Position numbers and translations under genes: made by a program. The notes below the pieces were generated by a model, which was given only the letters and a program-made list of their open reading frames with translations, was not told where the DNA came from and made no database searches. From assembly GCA_027487485.1 (NCBI GenBank), contig JAIYDN010000078.1, positions 98,994 to 162,993 on the forward strand: a stretch of 64,000 nt of DNA, given 5' to 3'. Within the stretch, counting starts at the first letter, position 1. Each line of letters starts with the position of its first letter. Source of the stretch: Planctomycetaceae bacterium (lineage in GTDB: Bacteria > Planctomycetota > Planctomycetia > Pirellulales > Pirellulaceae). Of the stretch, positions 19,294 through 27,993 are shown piece by piece.

Positions 19294-19782
19294 ATGGAAA
19301 CGACCCCTCCAACACGAATCATGTTTGTATGTCTCGGAAACATCTGCCGATCCCCCGCGGCTCAAGCTGTCATGCAGAAGCTTGTCCAAGATCATGGGGT
19401 GTCAGAACGCTTTCAAATCGACTCGTCGGGAACGGCAGGCTACCACATCGGCTCACTTCCAGATGCTCGTATGATTGCTGCGGGGGCCAAGCGAGGAATA
19501 CCGATGACAAGCCACGCGAAGAAGCTGGTTGCGGACCATCTGTCTCAACGGGATCTGGTTATCGCCATGGATCGGGAAAACCTGGCGAACATCCAACGGC
19601 TGTCCAACGGCAAGACGGCGAACGTCAAACTGCTCAGCGATTTCCTAGACCAATCGTGGCCTCGCGACGTCCCAGACCCTTATTACGGCGAAGAGGATGG
19701 CTTCGAGTACGTATTGGACATGCTTGAAGCTGCCTGCCCAGCCATTCTTAAAAACTCGCTCGAATCACCCCCCCAAGATTAA
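19294..19782 (+). CDS. Low-molecular-weight protein-tyrosine phosphatase
   Basis: 162 aa, normal family length. The N-terminal active site FVCLGNICRSP is the CX5RS P-loop (Cys nucleophile near residue 12). The C-terminal general-acid Asp lies in DVPDPYYGEEDGFEYV, the usual DPY motif. It dephosphorylates phosphotyrosine (or related phosphate esters) in the cytoplasm. Close relatives either regulate capsule/exopolysaccharide tyrosine kinases or are housekeeping; no kinase partner is adjacent. ATG start. It converges on the DUF1559 gene of the pseudopilin operon 42 bases away. Confidence 0.95.
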   Translation: METTPPTRIMFVCLGNICRSPAAQAVMQKLVQDHGVSERFQIDSSGTAGYHIGSLPDARMIAAGAKRGIPMTSHAKKLVADHLSQRDLVIAMDRENLANIQRLSNGKTANVKLLSDFLDQSWPRDVPDPYYGEEDGFEYVLDMLEAACPAILKNSLESPPQD

Positions 19783-19824
19783 ATTCGGCAAGTTGCGGTC
19801 AAGATTCCTGGTAACCTAGGCATC

Positions 19825-20721
19825 TCAATCAAACGATCCACCAATCATGGCACCATCGTTTCGGTTGCCAAGATTTTGATACAGTTCAATATCAATACCG
19901 CCCGACAGGAATCGCACCGAACCATCTGCGAAGACAAAATTGGCTCCTCCAGAATGAAAACTGCCGAAGCCTCCAACCATAGCAGGGTCGGACGAATCAT
20001 CGACAATCATGGCACCTCGTCTCGTTCGTTTTGGCAAGGTGAATGCGTTGGTATTGCGGAGCGTTGCGCGGGTCCCTGACATCCAACCTAGATCATTCTC
20101 GAGTGATATCTTTTCGCCAAGCAGGATCGTATTCGATGATCCATCTAGGATTTGGTTGTATCGCATTTGGCTATTCAAGAATAACAGCCCGTCATTGTTG
20201 CTATCAATCGGGGCTTCCACGCTGTGGTAGCAGCCCGCATAACTGCTCTCTTGCGACAGTTTCTCTGGATCCCCAAGGCCGTAACCAAGCGAATCGGAAG
20301 GGCATTGAAGAAACGCAATTCGAACGGCCCGAGCTTCGCTGTTTTCGACCGCGTAAGCCCCAAGTTTCTGATCGATGTTTTGGTAGATGGTCAACTGCTC
20401 CATATAAGGCAAGACCCCGACAACCCAGCTAATGTGGTTGCCAACCGCTTCATTCAGGATTGGGCCCGAGTCGTTGGCAACGCCGGTTGGCAAGTGCTCT
20501 CGGTTGTATTCAAAATGATGCATAGCAAGTCCCACTTGCCCCATGTTGTTGGAGCACATGCATCGACGAGCAGCCTCGCGTGCAGCCTGTACGGCAGGAA
20601 GCAGCAAACCAACCAAGATCCCAATGATCGCGATAACGACAAGCAACTCGACCAGCGTGAAGGCGTGTGAATATCGATACCTTGATGGCTTAGCAATAGC
20701 ATGACCATAAAAAAACGGCAT
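19825..20721 (-). CDS. DUF1559 pseudopilin-like protein, last gene of the pseudopilin operon
   Basis: 298 aa. Prepilin motif HAFTLVELLVVIAIIG followed by LLPAVQAAREAARR near residues 20-55, then NNMGQVGLAMHHFEYN. Conserved later parts are SNTILLGEKIS and FVFADGSVRFLSGGID. This is the planctomycete DUF1559 family, presumed processed by prepilin peptidase and assembled or displayed outside the inner membrane. Unlike the copy at 5829-6845, it ends an operon of GspF-like and minor pseudopilin genes, starting 9 bases after the upstream stop. That placement suggests it is the major subunit of that apparatus, which is inference. Confidence 0.92.
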   Translation of the reverse strand: MPFFYGHAIAKPSRYRYSHAFTLVELLVVIAIIGILVGLLLPAVQAAREAARRCMCSNNMGQVGLAMHHFEYNREHLPTGVANDSGPILNEAVGNHISWVVGVLPYMEQLTIYQNIDQKLGAYAVENSEARAVRIAFLQCPSDSLGYGLGDPEKLSQESSYAGCYHSVEAPIDSNNDGLLFLNSQMRYNQILDGSSNTILLGEKISLENDLGWMSGTRATLRNTNAFTLPKRTRRGAMIVDDSSDPAMVGGFGSFHSGGANFVFADGSVRFLSGGIDIELYQNLGNRNDGAMIGGSFD

Positions 20722-20730
20722 AGTAATCCT

Positions 20731-21132
20731 CTAGTTCGTGGGGACTCGGAATGGGAATTGTTTGGTTCGCTGCACGCGATGTAAAAAAGGTCCAGCTTCG
20801 AGGCTTGCAATCACCTCGATGATCAAGCTCTGGTTCGAATCTCGAATAACTTTCGTTTCGATCTCGGCAATGGCCTCACTGCCGTCCCCAAGCTCGGGAC
20901 GCCAACGATCTCCTGCAAAGGTCGGATCCGTCATTAGCTTTTCGGTAGCGCGCAGAGCACCCGCTTCGCACAAGAATTGAACTTGCATCATTTGCCGTTC
21001 GCTGCGCCCCTCGCGATGACCGCGTATCGACAACATCATAGCCGTGCCGACGATCGATGTTACAACCAGCATCGTCACAAGGACAGCCACCAGAATTGCG
21101 GCCCTGCGTGTTTTGCTCTTCGCAAGCTTCAT
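20731..21132 (-). CDS. PilX/GspK-like minor pseudopilin candidate
   Basis: 133 aa. Basic N-terminus then a single hydrophobic segment AAILVAVLVTMLVVTSIVGTA, followed by a short soluble part with a Cys (QFLCEAGALRATEKL) and beta-strand-like C-terminus. The layout (short basic leader, hydrophobic helix, then ...EAGALRA...) is that of PilX/GspK-type minor pilins, where helix residues after the membrane segment include an E-A-G turn. It lacks an obvious FTLxE cleavage motif. ATG at 21132 overlaps the TGA of the upstream gene by 4 bases (ATGA). Confidence 0.7.
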   Translation of the reverse strand: MKLAKSKTRRAAILVAVLVTMLVVTSIVGTAMMLSIRGHREGRSERQMMQVQFLCEAGALRATEKLMTDPTFAGDRWRPELGDGSEAIAEIETKVIRDSNQSLIIEVIASLEAGPFLHRVQRTKQFPFRVPTN

Positions 21133-21644
21133 GGTGCACCTACTCGTTTGGAGAGTAATTGCTGCCAGCGGTTGGCGGTTGCAGAGACTCGTATTTCCAT
21201 TCGCTTCAAATCCACTTCTCCAGGAATGCTGGTTTTGATTTCCAAGATAACCCTATCAAGCTGGTCGTCGATCGTAAACTTGGACTCCGCCGCATCCAAA
21301 ACTCGAAACACATCCTGCTGATGAATCCTGTCGTTCGACTTCTTCACTTCTCGAATCACTGCCGATTGATCTCCACCCATGGTCCGATAGGTGATCGATT
21401 CCGAATCCGTTAAAACCAAAATCAACGAACCGTCTTCGGCTAAACTTGTTTTGGTTGCAAGATGCACATCTTCACGAAAATGCAATGCAAGCCTCCTGTT
21501 GGATTGCTGAAAGTCAGTTCGCTCTTTCGCTCGACTCGATAGCCTCATAGTTTGATGAAGGATTCCAATCGATAGCAAAAACAACAAGCTGCTTGCCGAA
21601 ACCGCAATCATGGTTTCAATCAACGATGTTCCGTTGCGTTTCAT
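21129..21644 (-). CDS. GspJ-like minor pseudopilin
   Basis: 171 aa. The N-terminus KRNGTSLIETMIAVSASSLLFLLSIGILH is a type IV prepilin-like signal (G, then a hydrophobic helix with Glu at +5), followed by an amphipathic segment and a beta-rich soluble domain. In size and in its place between the I-like and K-like genes it resembles GspJ. It overlaps both neighbours by ATGA junctions (21129-21132 and 21641-21644), showing tight translational coupling. The role in initiating a pseudopilus tip is known for GspIJK; here it is inferred from order. Confidence 0.78.
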   Translation of the reverse strand: MKRNGTSLIETMIAVSASSLLFLLSIGILHQTMRLSSRAKERTDFQQSNRRLALHFREDVHLATKTSLAEDGSLILVLTDSESITYRTMGGDQSAVIREVKKSNDRIHQQDVFRVLDAAESKFTIDDQLDRVILEIKTSIPGEVDLKRMEIRVSATANRWQQLLSKRVGAP

Positions 21645-22069
21645 GGAGCCACCTCCAAATCGGCCGTCTCGGTTTTTCCATCAGGGCTCCCTTGAGCCGG
21701 AAGCCACCCGACCAAGGAGATTGGTTTCGCACCCGCGATTTGATCCCAAACCAAAGACAGAACAATCCGCCTGCCATGTTCATCGTCAATCAATCGGTGT
21801 CGCAATACCGCGTTCGGTAGCGAAGCCGAAAGCTCAGAGGAGACCTGTAGCTTTTCAAACGCCTGCGTTCTCTGAGCATCCGACATCAGCGTAAGCTGCT
21901 CCAACTGATTCGCAAGCTCATGCGCTGCTAGCTGATGATTGCGTGACATTTTCCACAGGTTACCCAATCGAGGTGCGATCGTACCCAGCACTCCGATTGC
22001 AGCAAGCACCAATGTGGCGGCAACCAAAACTTCGAGATTGGAAATGCCCTTACTTGTTCTTCGCTTCAT
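21641..22069 (-). CDS. GspI-like minor pseudopilin
   Basis: 142 aa from ATG 22069, which overlaps the stop of the upstream GspF-like gene by one base (TAATG); the track start at 22243 extends into that gene and is rejected. The N-terminus RRTSKGISNLEVLVAATLVLAAIGVLG has a prepilin-like Gly, then I-S-N-L-E with the family Glu at +5 and a hydrophobic helix. The remainder is a small soluble domain (about residues 40-142). Likely a minor component alongside the J- and K-like proteins. Confidence 0.75.
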   Translation of the reverse strand: MKRRTSKGISNLEVLVAATLVLAAIGVLGTIAPRLGNLWKMSRNHQLAAHELANQLEQLTLMSDAQRTQAFEKLQVSSELSASLPNAVLRHRLIDDEHGRRIVLSLVWDQIAGAKPISLVGWLPAQGSPDGKTETADLEVAP

Positions 22070-23184
22070 TATTGAGACACCGCAGTGATAAGTGAGACAA
22101 GTGGCGCGAAACACATAAAGCAGGTCCAAAGTACCATCACCGCGATCAACAAAATCGATATCGGTTGCACGAGAGAAACCAAAGTGTAAGCTCGTCGCCG
22201 TTCGGCAGCTCGTCTGCAACCCGCCAGTCGAAGTAACGTCCAAATCCGCAAATCGTTTTCTTTCATGGCGGAAAGACTTTGCGATTGCGTGTCTGTCACC
22301 AGATTCTGTTCAGCGAGACTATTCCATGGTTCGCAACCGGATTCCATTTTTTGACTTGCCATTCGAAAGCGACGTCGGACCAATGGCGCTGGATGAAACC
22401 TTGCCAGCAGAGTCGCAGTCTTTTGAATCGGCGCATTCCCTTGAAGCGAAACCGCCAATAGCTGTAGCACACTGCGTCTCGACCGAGATGCATAAGCACC
22501 CGGTAGGTAGCGCCGATTCAATCTCCGCAAGGTAAGCCCCAATGGCGTGAATAGATAGAGAACGGCAAACGAAAGCAGAGCGAGAAAGCATGGACCAATG
22601 TAAACGACGACTTGACCAAGAAGCTTGAGATACAGGATACTTGCCGTCGGCAACCTCAATTCAAATTCATCGAACATCTTTTTGAAGGTCGGAATGATAA
22701 AAAAGCAAAATCCCAGAGCAATCGTTCCTAAGGTTGGTATCAGAACAATCACGTAACTGATTACAGAATTCCATTTCTCTTGGACATCATCGGCAGACGG
22801 AACTTCTGTTTCCATCAACTGTGCCAACGTCTCCGGTAAGACCCCTAATTCTTGACCGAGCCGAATTGCAGTGACCGTTTCGTCAGGAAGAAGCTCAGGC
22901 GTCTTTTCCAATGCCGAAGCGATGCATGGATCGACTTGAATGATCGACGCAAATCGGATCAAACGGGCTCGAAATCGCCGTCGATGTTCTAATGCAAACG
23001 CATAGGTCAAGGGCGCAATAGGCAATTGCTGCTCCAGTCCAGTTGCTAAGATCTGCAAGAAAGAATATTGCCGCGCAGACATCGGTTCGATCGGCAAAAA
23101 GGGACTCAGCCGCCAATCGGATTCAATCAGGACCATCTGCCTAGAGGATTGTTCTTGATAAACCATGGGTGCTTTCAACCTCAA
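22069..23184 (-). CDS. GspF/PilC-like type II secretion membrane protein (third copy)
   Basis: 371 aa. It has the T2SSF membrane-core pattern with FFIIPTFKKMFDEFELRLPTASI in the first domain, long hydrophobic segments around it, then a second half ending in a C-terminal hydrophobic segment (ILLIAVMVLWTCFMCFAPLVSLI). The GspF core motif KMFDEFELRLP is shared almost exactly with the gene upstream, so the two are paralogues. The N-terminal part is unlike GspF_N. It overlaps the upstream stop by 4 bases (23181-23184). It likely forms an inner-membrane platform. Confidence 0.85.
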   Translation of the reverse strand: MRLKAPMVYQEQSSRQMVLIESDWRLSPFLPIEPMSARQYSFLQILATGLEQQLPIAPLTYAFALEHRRRFRARLIRFASIIQVDPCIASALEKTPELLPDETVTAIRLGQELGVLPETLAQLMETEVPSADDVQEKWNSVISYVIVLIPTLGTIALGFCFFIIPTFKKMFDEFELRLPTASILYLKLLGQVVVYIGPCFLALLSFAVLYLFTPLGLTLRRLNRRYLPGAYASRSRRSVLQLLAVSLQGNAPIQKTATLLARFHPAPLVRRRFRMASQKMESGCEPWNSLAEQNLVTDTQSQSLSAMKENDLRIWTLLRLAGCRRAAERRRAYTLVSLVQPISILLIAVMVLWTCFMCFAPLVSLITAVSQ

Positions 23185-24335
23185 CCGCCGCTCAATGAAG
23201 TAATCAGGGAGATAAGCGGTAACACCAAGGCACTAACGATACCGCCAATAAGCCAAGCCATCGCAAGCGTCATAGCGGGTGCGATTAAATTCTCCGCAAA
23301 ATTGGTTCGTTGCTCTAGTCGATCCATATAGATCTTCGACAGTTTGCGTATCAAATCGACATTGGGTTGCTGCTGAGGGCCCGAGTACAACGCCAATATC
23401 AGGGTCGAAGGAAAACAGCCCGCCATCGATCGAACGCCAACGGGACCTGCAGACTCCAACGCGCTCGCAACGGAATGAGCCTCCTCACAAAAATACCGAT
23501 GACCGCTCGCAAGCCCTGAGATGCGTATCGCCTGTGGCAACGGTGTCCCGATTCGCACCAATTCCGCTAAAGTTGCCGTCAGTCTCGCCATTCCCAGAAG
23601 CTGCTTTTTGCTGCTGCGTGAAAAAGCCCCTAACAAAGGGACGTCTTGCGTATGCTCCAACAACATCCGAATGGCTGCGACCACCCCAACGGCAATCCCC
23701 GCTATTACCACCAAACCGAAAAAGGCCCGAACGGGATGCTCGGAGATCTGCTCGCTTATCCAAAGCAACCGCGCGGTGATCGGCGGTAACCTAAGCTCAA
23801 ATTCATCAAACATTTTTCGAAACTGAGGAATGATCGTGAAGGAGAGCACAATCAAAATGGCCAAGTAAATCAATGGAAGAATCACGGGATAGGAGATCAA
23901 TTTCCAAATGAATCTTCGCCGATTGGATTGTCGTAGGTACGCTTGAATCCAATCACGGAACTGCGGCGCCATATCGCTGTTGGAACCAAACAGAAGCACA
24001 AGTGGCAGGAACATGGACAACGTAGCCTCAGTAGTGAACTGATTCGCTCCAGCCCCCTCCCTCAGCCGACGGACCAACGTTCCAAGCTGTGCATCGGACC
24101 TCAACCATGAAGACTCCGCGCGACAGTCTTCAAAACAGCGAATCATAATTTCGCGTTGGCTCAAACTCTCATCAATGGCCTGAGTCCAATCCAAAACCGT
24201 TCCGGGCCCAATGGACTGGAAATTCACCCCCCTCCGACGAAGCTCCTGTGCAGCCGCATCCGAATCGGTCGCATGGACTATACCGTCCACGGAAGAACCA
24301 TCGGGAGCAATCGCTCGGTACTCAAATCGAAGCAT
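23181..24335 (-). CDS. GspF/PilC-like type II secretion membrane protein (second copy)
   Basis: 384 aa from ATG 24335; the track start at 24497 extends into the previous gene. The first 45 residues, FEYRAIAPDGSSVDGIVHATDSDAAAQELRRRG, are the typical GspF N-terminal domain of a T2SS/T4P platform protein. The membrane core has SFTIIPQFRKMFDEFELRLPPI, then a second hydrophobic region and a C-terminal segment (IAPAMTLAMAWLIGGIVSALVLPLISLI) that is the usual GspF last helix. This is the most canonical of the three tandem copies. It begins 8 bases after the stop of the first copy. Confidence 0.9.
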   Translation of the reverse strand: MLRFEYRAIAPDGSSVDGIVHATDSDAAAQELRRRGVNFQSIGPGTVLDWTQAIDESLSQREIMIRCFEDCRAESSWLRSDAQLGTLVRRLREGAGANQFTTEATLSMFLPLVLLFGSNSDMAPQFRDWIQAYLRQSNRRRFIWKLISYPVILPLIYLAILIVLSFTIIPQFRKMFDEFELRLPPITARLLWISEQISEHPVRAFFGLVVIAGIAVGVVAAIRMLLEHTQDVPLLGAFSRSSKKQLLGMARLTATLAELVRIGTPLPQAIRISGLASGHRYFCEEAHSVASALESAGPVGVRSMAGCFPSTLILALYSGPQQQPNVDLIRKLSKIYMDRLEQRTNFAENLIAPAMTLAMAWLIGGIVSALVLPLISLITSLSGG

Positions 24336-24343
24336 CAAAAGAC

Positions 24344-25216
24344 TCAGGGCTTGGAAAGTTGATGAAGCAAATCCGTCAGCGGCCAAAACAAACAAAACAC
24401 ATATCCGAAAACCAACAAACCGCTCAGAAAGGTACCCGCCAACAACGGAAACCAACGCAACCACTTTCGAGTCATTAAGGAAGACGACTCGCGACATGCT
24501 GCAGCCCTAATTTCCAAAGATCGAATCTCAGCATCGGCGTGAGCGATACTTTGGTTCGACGGGCTAACTGTTGAATGGCTCGCTAGCAACTGACGATTCC
24601 TTCGCGCGTGCCGCTCCAGCTGTTGAGCGTGTCGCAACGTTCGTATCGTAAAACGGTGAATAGGAAAAATGGAAATGAGCCAATCTGGTACTCGCAACCA
24701 CAAAACAAGAATCAGTCCCATCAAAAACGTGGCGCCCATGGAACCAACTTTCGAGTACTCATTCAGGGCCCCCAAAAACTGAAGGCTCGTCGATGGTTCC
24801 AAACGGCTGATTTGATACATGTCTACCATTTCTGGGTAGAGCTGCCCAACCAGGAACATCATTCCTTGCACAACCAACCACATTACCAGTAAGAGCGGGA
24901 GCAGGATCTTCGTAATGCTCCATCGTGATTCCGATCTGGACTGACCGCACTCGAAAAACATCTGCATGGACTGCACGGTGCTCTCACCCATTTGCCTTGC
25001 AATCAATGCTTCACGGTAGTCCGAATGGATTTGACCGTCCTGCCCAACTCCTTCGTTGATTGCAGCTGACAAGGAACCGTTGGCTGGAATTCGGTCTTGA
25101 ACCTGGGCGACCAGTTTCTCCACTTGCCCACGCGTCGATAAATCCCCAACGGCCAATGGAACTCCAGCTCGCAGAACGAGCAGCAGTTGCTCATTGAACT
25201 CCTTTACATCCGACAT
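24344..25216 (-). CDS. Divergent GspF-like membrane protein (first copy) of the pseudopilin operon
   Basis: 290 aa. A helical N-terminal region (residues 1-100) carries EFNEQLLLVLRAGVPLAVGDLS, reminiscent of the first cytoplasmic T2SSF helices. Then come two hydrophobic segments (ILLPLLLVMWLVVQGMMFLVG; MGATFLMGLILVLWLR) flanking YPEMVDMYQISRLEPSTSLQ, which matches position for position the KMFDEFELRLP segment of the other two copies. A last hydrophobic helix ends near LLVFGYVFCLFWPL. So it is a shortened, diverged GspF paralogue, first gene of the operon. ATG at 25216 with only a weak ribosome site. Confidence 0.75.
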   Translation of the reverse strand: MSDVKEFNEQLLLVLRAGVPLAVGDLSTRGQVEKLVAQVQDRIPANGSLSAAINEGVGQDGQIHSDYREALIARQMGESTVQSMQMFFECGQSRSESRWSITKILLPLLLVMWLVVQGMMFLVGQLYPEMVDMYQISRLEPSTSLQFLGALNEYSKVGSMGATFLMGLILVLWLRVPDWLISIFPIHRFTIRTLRHAQQLERHARRNRQLLASHSTVSPSNQSIAHADAEIRSLEIRAAACRESSSLMTRKWLRWFPLLAGTFLSGLLVFGYVFCLFWPLTDLLHQLSKP

Positions 25217-25327
25217 CGCTCAGGAACCACTTGTTCGAAACTTGGATCAGGCACCGCAACCTCGGGTTGAAGTTTGACACATTGCTCTTCGAATTGCAAC
25301 TAGGCATCCTAAGCGAAAAGTTTTTGG

Positions 25328-26602
25328 CTAGGTTTGCCAGTGATGGGATTCCCGAGTTGCTTGGTAGGCCACCTTCATCTCGGGTGTATCGATTCGTTTC
25401 TCCCCTTGGAACAACGACTCCACCCCTCCAATCACCATGCCCGACGTTAGCAGCGTTCGCTCTACCGGGTAGGGGCTCTTGCCTTCCAGTACCAGCGTTT
25501 CCACATGGCGTGCGAGTGGATTGAAGAAATCTGCGGTGGTAGCGCTGGTTCCTGGCATCGGAAGATACATTTGGCACGAGACGATTTCACCAGTATCCTT
25601 TCGCATGCCCGCGTAGTTGAAATCTCGAATGTTGGTCATCAACATGGTCGTCCGATATCCATCCAGGTGCTCAATCAAGTATCCGATCGTTCCTTGCAGA
25701 TTCTTCCGAGCCCACTCGAACGTGACCGGGGCAGTGGGGTAGCCTGCATCAACAGGCAAGTTATGGCTTCGTGTTAACGCTGCCACCACCAACTTTCTCG
25801 AAATGTCTCGCCCGGGTTTCGCGAGCTCTTCCCATAGGTTTTCTCCTTTCAATGCATGGACGCTGGATATCCCTACCTCGCCACCCGCCCGACGCTCCGA
25901 CATACACTGAGCCGTTTCAAGCCCATGAAAGTCGTAGCTGTCCACACCACCATAACAAACGCATGCGCTTTCGCTCATCGGAGTACCAAAAGGCAGATCG
26001 ATCGATGGCAACCGCCAAGTCACTGGCAACGACGAACCAGCTAGAAATCCAAACCCCAATCGTTTGGAGTCTTCGACCATTTCCACGCACTCATTCCAGT
26101 TGGTGGACAGGTGCTTGTCGTTAAAAACAGGAACAGACCTTCCCGAACTCTCAAAGACCTTGACTACTTGCTTGAACCAATCGTACCGTGGGTACCGAGT
26201 CTGCCCCTTTTCATTGACTGGGTATTTGCCGTGCTCGGCGATGATAACCACACCATCTACCGCTAGTTTGGAAGTTCCTAAGGTCAACGCCTCCGCAATA
26301 CTGGGGAACGCCTTCAGGCCGTACTTCTCGATTCGCGACTTGGCGAGATCAGCCTCGGGCGTTTGATCAATGTAGACCGAAGCCACATCAAATCGCGGCA
26401 TCTGCCATCGACCGCCCCAGGTGTAACCCATCGCATGCCGATCCAAAAAATGCTGGGAATGCGAATGTTGGAAAACGGTGGTACCTAGAAAGGCAATCCG
26501 TTTCCGAGGTCCTTCCGAGCTCCCAAATGCGTTCGCGAAAAGAGACGGCGCGGACAAGGCAATGGCAGAGGATGCAAGAAAGTGACGTCGGCCAAGAGAC
26601 AT
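25328..26602 (-). CDS. Tat-exported protein of unknown function in creatininase/MFS operon
   Basis: 424 aa from ATG 26602 with GGAG 8 bases upstream; the track ORF to 27265 is an over-extension into the MFS gene. The twin-arginine signal is GRRHFLASSAIALSAPSLF. After it, KRIAFLGTTVFQHSHSQHFLDRH and FDVASVYIDQ look like an oxidoreductase-type Rossmann start (nucleotide-sugar/Gfo-Idh-like layout), and the middle is rich in conserved-looking Asp/His/Trp. I recognise the overall sequence type from planctomycetes but not a proven activity. It is the last gene of the three-gene unit. The periplasmic location suggests it acts on or senses the compound taken up by the MFS protein. Confidence 0.8.
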   Translation of the reverse strand: MSLGRRHFLASSAIALSAPSLFANAFGSSEGPRKRIAFLGTTVFQHSHSQHFLDRHAMGYTWGGRWQMPRFDVASVYIDQTPEADLAKSRIEKYGLKAFPSIAEALTLGTSKLAVDGVVIIAEHGKYPVNEKGQTRYPRYDWFKQVVKVFESSGRSVPVFNDKHLSTNWNECVEMVEDSKRLGFGFLAGSSLPVTWRLPSIDLPFGTPMSESACVCYGGVDSYDFHGLETAQCMSERRAGGEVGISSVHALKGENLWEELAKPGRDISRKLVVAALTRSHNLPVDAGYPTAPVTFEWARKNLQGTIGYLIEHLDGYRTTMLMTNIRDFNYAGMRKDTGEIVSCQMYLPMPGTSATTADFFNPLARHVETLVLEGKSPYPVERTLLTSGMVIGGVESLFQGEKRIDTPEMKVAYQATRESHHWQT

Positions 26603-26661
26603 GATGAAGCTCCAATGGATGAATGCAAAGGTACAATGATTTGAGCGGGTCGGGAACGAAC

Positions 26662-27993
26662 CTACTTTCGCTCGTCCTGCTCCGTTGGCCATAGCCAAAC
26701 GAGGAAGACCAAGGCGATCAAAGGCAACGCTCCCGCGATCGCTAAGCCAGTCGCATACGAATGCGTCTGATCTTTCAAGTATCCGAACATGCTTTGAGTT
26801 GGTGAGGACAATGTCCAACCAAGGGCGCTCGTAATCCCAGTAACCTTCCCTTGGTGATCTCGCGAAACATCCTGAGAAAAGGAGTAGAACATCGGAAACA
26901 GTCCCAACGTACCTGCACCCGCGACCAAGAAGACCGCCAGCAACCACGGACCTTGCGTCAACCATGGAACCAGCATCAACGATCCCGTCAGCAAAGCACA
27001 AACCAAGAACGTCAGGCTTCGCGATTTTTTGATCGACATTCCTCGATGAGCCAACCAGACCGCCAAACCACCCGAAGCTAAACATCCAACATCGGTAACC
27101 AGATACCAAACAGAAACGAAGTTCAGGGTAAACGCCTCTTCGTACTGATATTCCTGCTGCATCACCTTGGGCAGCCAAGCACGCAACGTTTGCCAACATG
27201 CATTGATCAACGTCAAAACAATCACCACCGCCAGCATTCGAGCGGTCAGCATTTCGCGCAGACAAACCTCAAACGTCGCCCCAAAACTCGCGGGGGCATT
27301 TGCGCTTGGTTCGCCGATCTGATGATAGGTTCCAACAGTTCGCTTCTGAAAGTCGGTGGATCGAACCACCATGAACCAGGCTACAATCCAGACCACCCCA
27401 ATCGCACCCACAACTTGAAATCCAAGCCGCCAGCTCCCCTCTTTTTCTGTTAGCAGGATGCCTAGAAGCTGGGGCGTTAGGAACGCACCGATGGAAGTTC
27501 CGCTTTGCAACACGCTATTCCCCATAGCCCGTCGACGCGGGTCCAAAAGAATTTGGACTGCCTTCAGGCCACACGGCCAATGACCAGCCTCAAAGAATCC
27601 TAACAAGCCACGGCACGACAACAAGGAATAGTAATCCGTAACATATCCTGTCAGAAATCCAGTTGCCGACCAAAGAAAAAGTACGGTTGGATAGAGAATT
27701 CGAAGGGGAACTTTATCGGCCAAAAAGCCGAACATCAAAGACCCGACTGCAAAACTCAAACCAAAGCTAGTTTCTAAGTTGCCATACTGTTGCTCGCTAA
27801 GCTGAAATTCTTTGGTGATCCGAGTCCCTACGTTGGCTAACGTTTGCCGGTCCATGTAGTTGATCGCCGATGCAAAAAGCAAAAGCGCACCAATCGCAAT
27901 GAACCTCTTACTGCCAAGCGAAGTCGCACGACCTTCCCCATCGCCTAATGTCTGGACTTCATCGTCTTCTGATTTCGAACCTATCCATCCCAT
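26662..27993 (-). CDS. MFS transporter (ACS-like family)
   Basis: 443 aa, about 12 transmembrane segments. The MFS signatures include NYMDRQTLANVGTRITKEF in TM1 and the loop GFLADKVPLRILYP after TM2, an RGLLGFFEAGHWPCGLK segment in TM4, and a long central loop near residue 215. The NYxDR start and ExGxWP TM4 box are typical of the anion:cation symporter branch (hexuronate, glucarate, phthalate and similar carboxylates). The start overlaps the creatininase gene end by 13 bases, so co-translation is likely. The substrate is inferred to be an organic acid or amide handled by the neighbouring hydrolase. Confidence 0.9.
   Translation of the reverse strand: MGWIGSKSEDDEVQTLGDGEGRATSLGSKRFIAIGALLLFASAINYMDRQTLANVGTRITKEFQLSEQQYGNLETSFGLSFAVGSLMFGFLADKVPLRILYPTVLFLWSATGFLTGYVTDYYSLLSCRGLLGFFEAGHWPCGLKAVQILLDPRRRAMGNSVLQSGTSIGAFLTPQLLGILLTEKEGSWRLGFQVVGAIGVVWIVAWFMVVRSTDFQKRTVGTYHQIGEPSANAPASFGATFEVCLREMLTARMLAVVIVLTLINACWQTLRAWLPKVMQQEYQYEEAFTLNFVSVWYLVTDVGCLASGGLAVWLAHRGMSIKKSRSLTFLVCALLTGSLMLVPWLTQGPWLLAVFLVAGAGTLGLFPMFYSFSQDVSRDHQGKVTGITSALGWTLSSPTQSMFGYLKDQTHSYATGLAIAGALPLIALVFLVWLWPTEQDERK

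Noticed and set aside
19825-25216. Calling the operon a complete type II secretion system
   Set aside because: No GspE, GspD, GspC, GspL, GspM or GspO was seen in the window.
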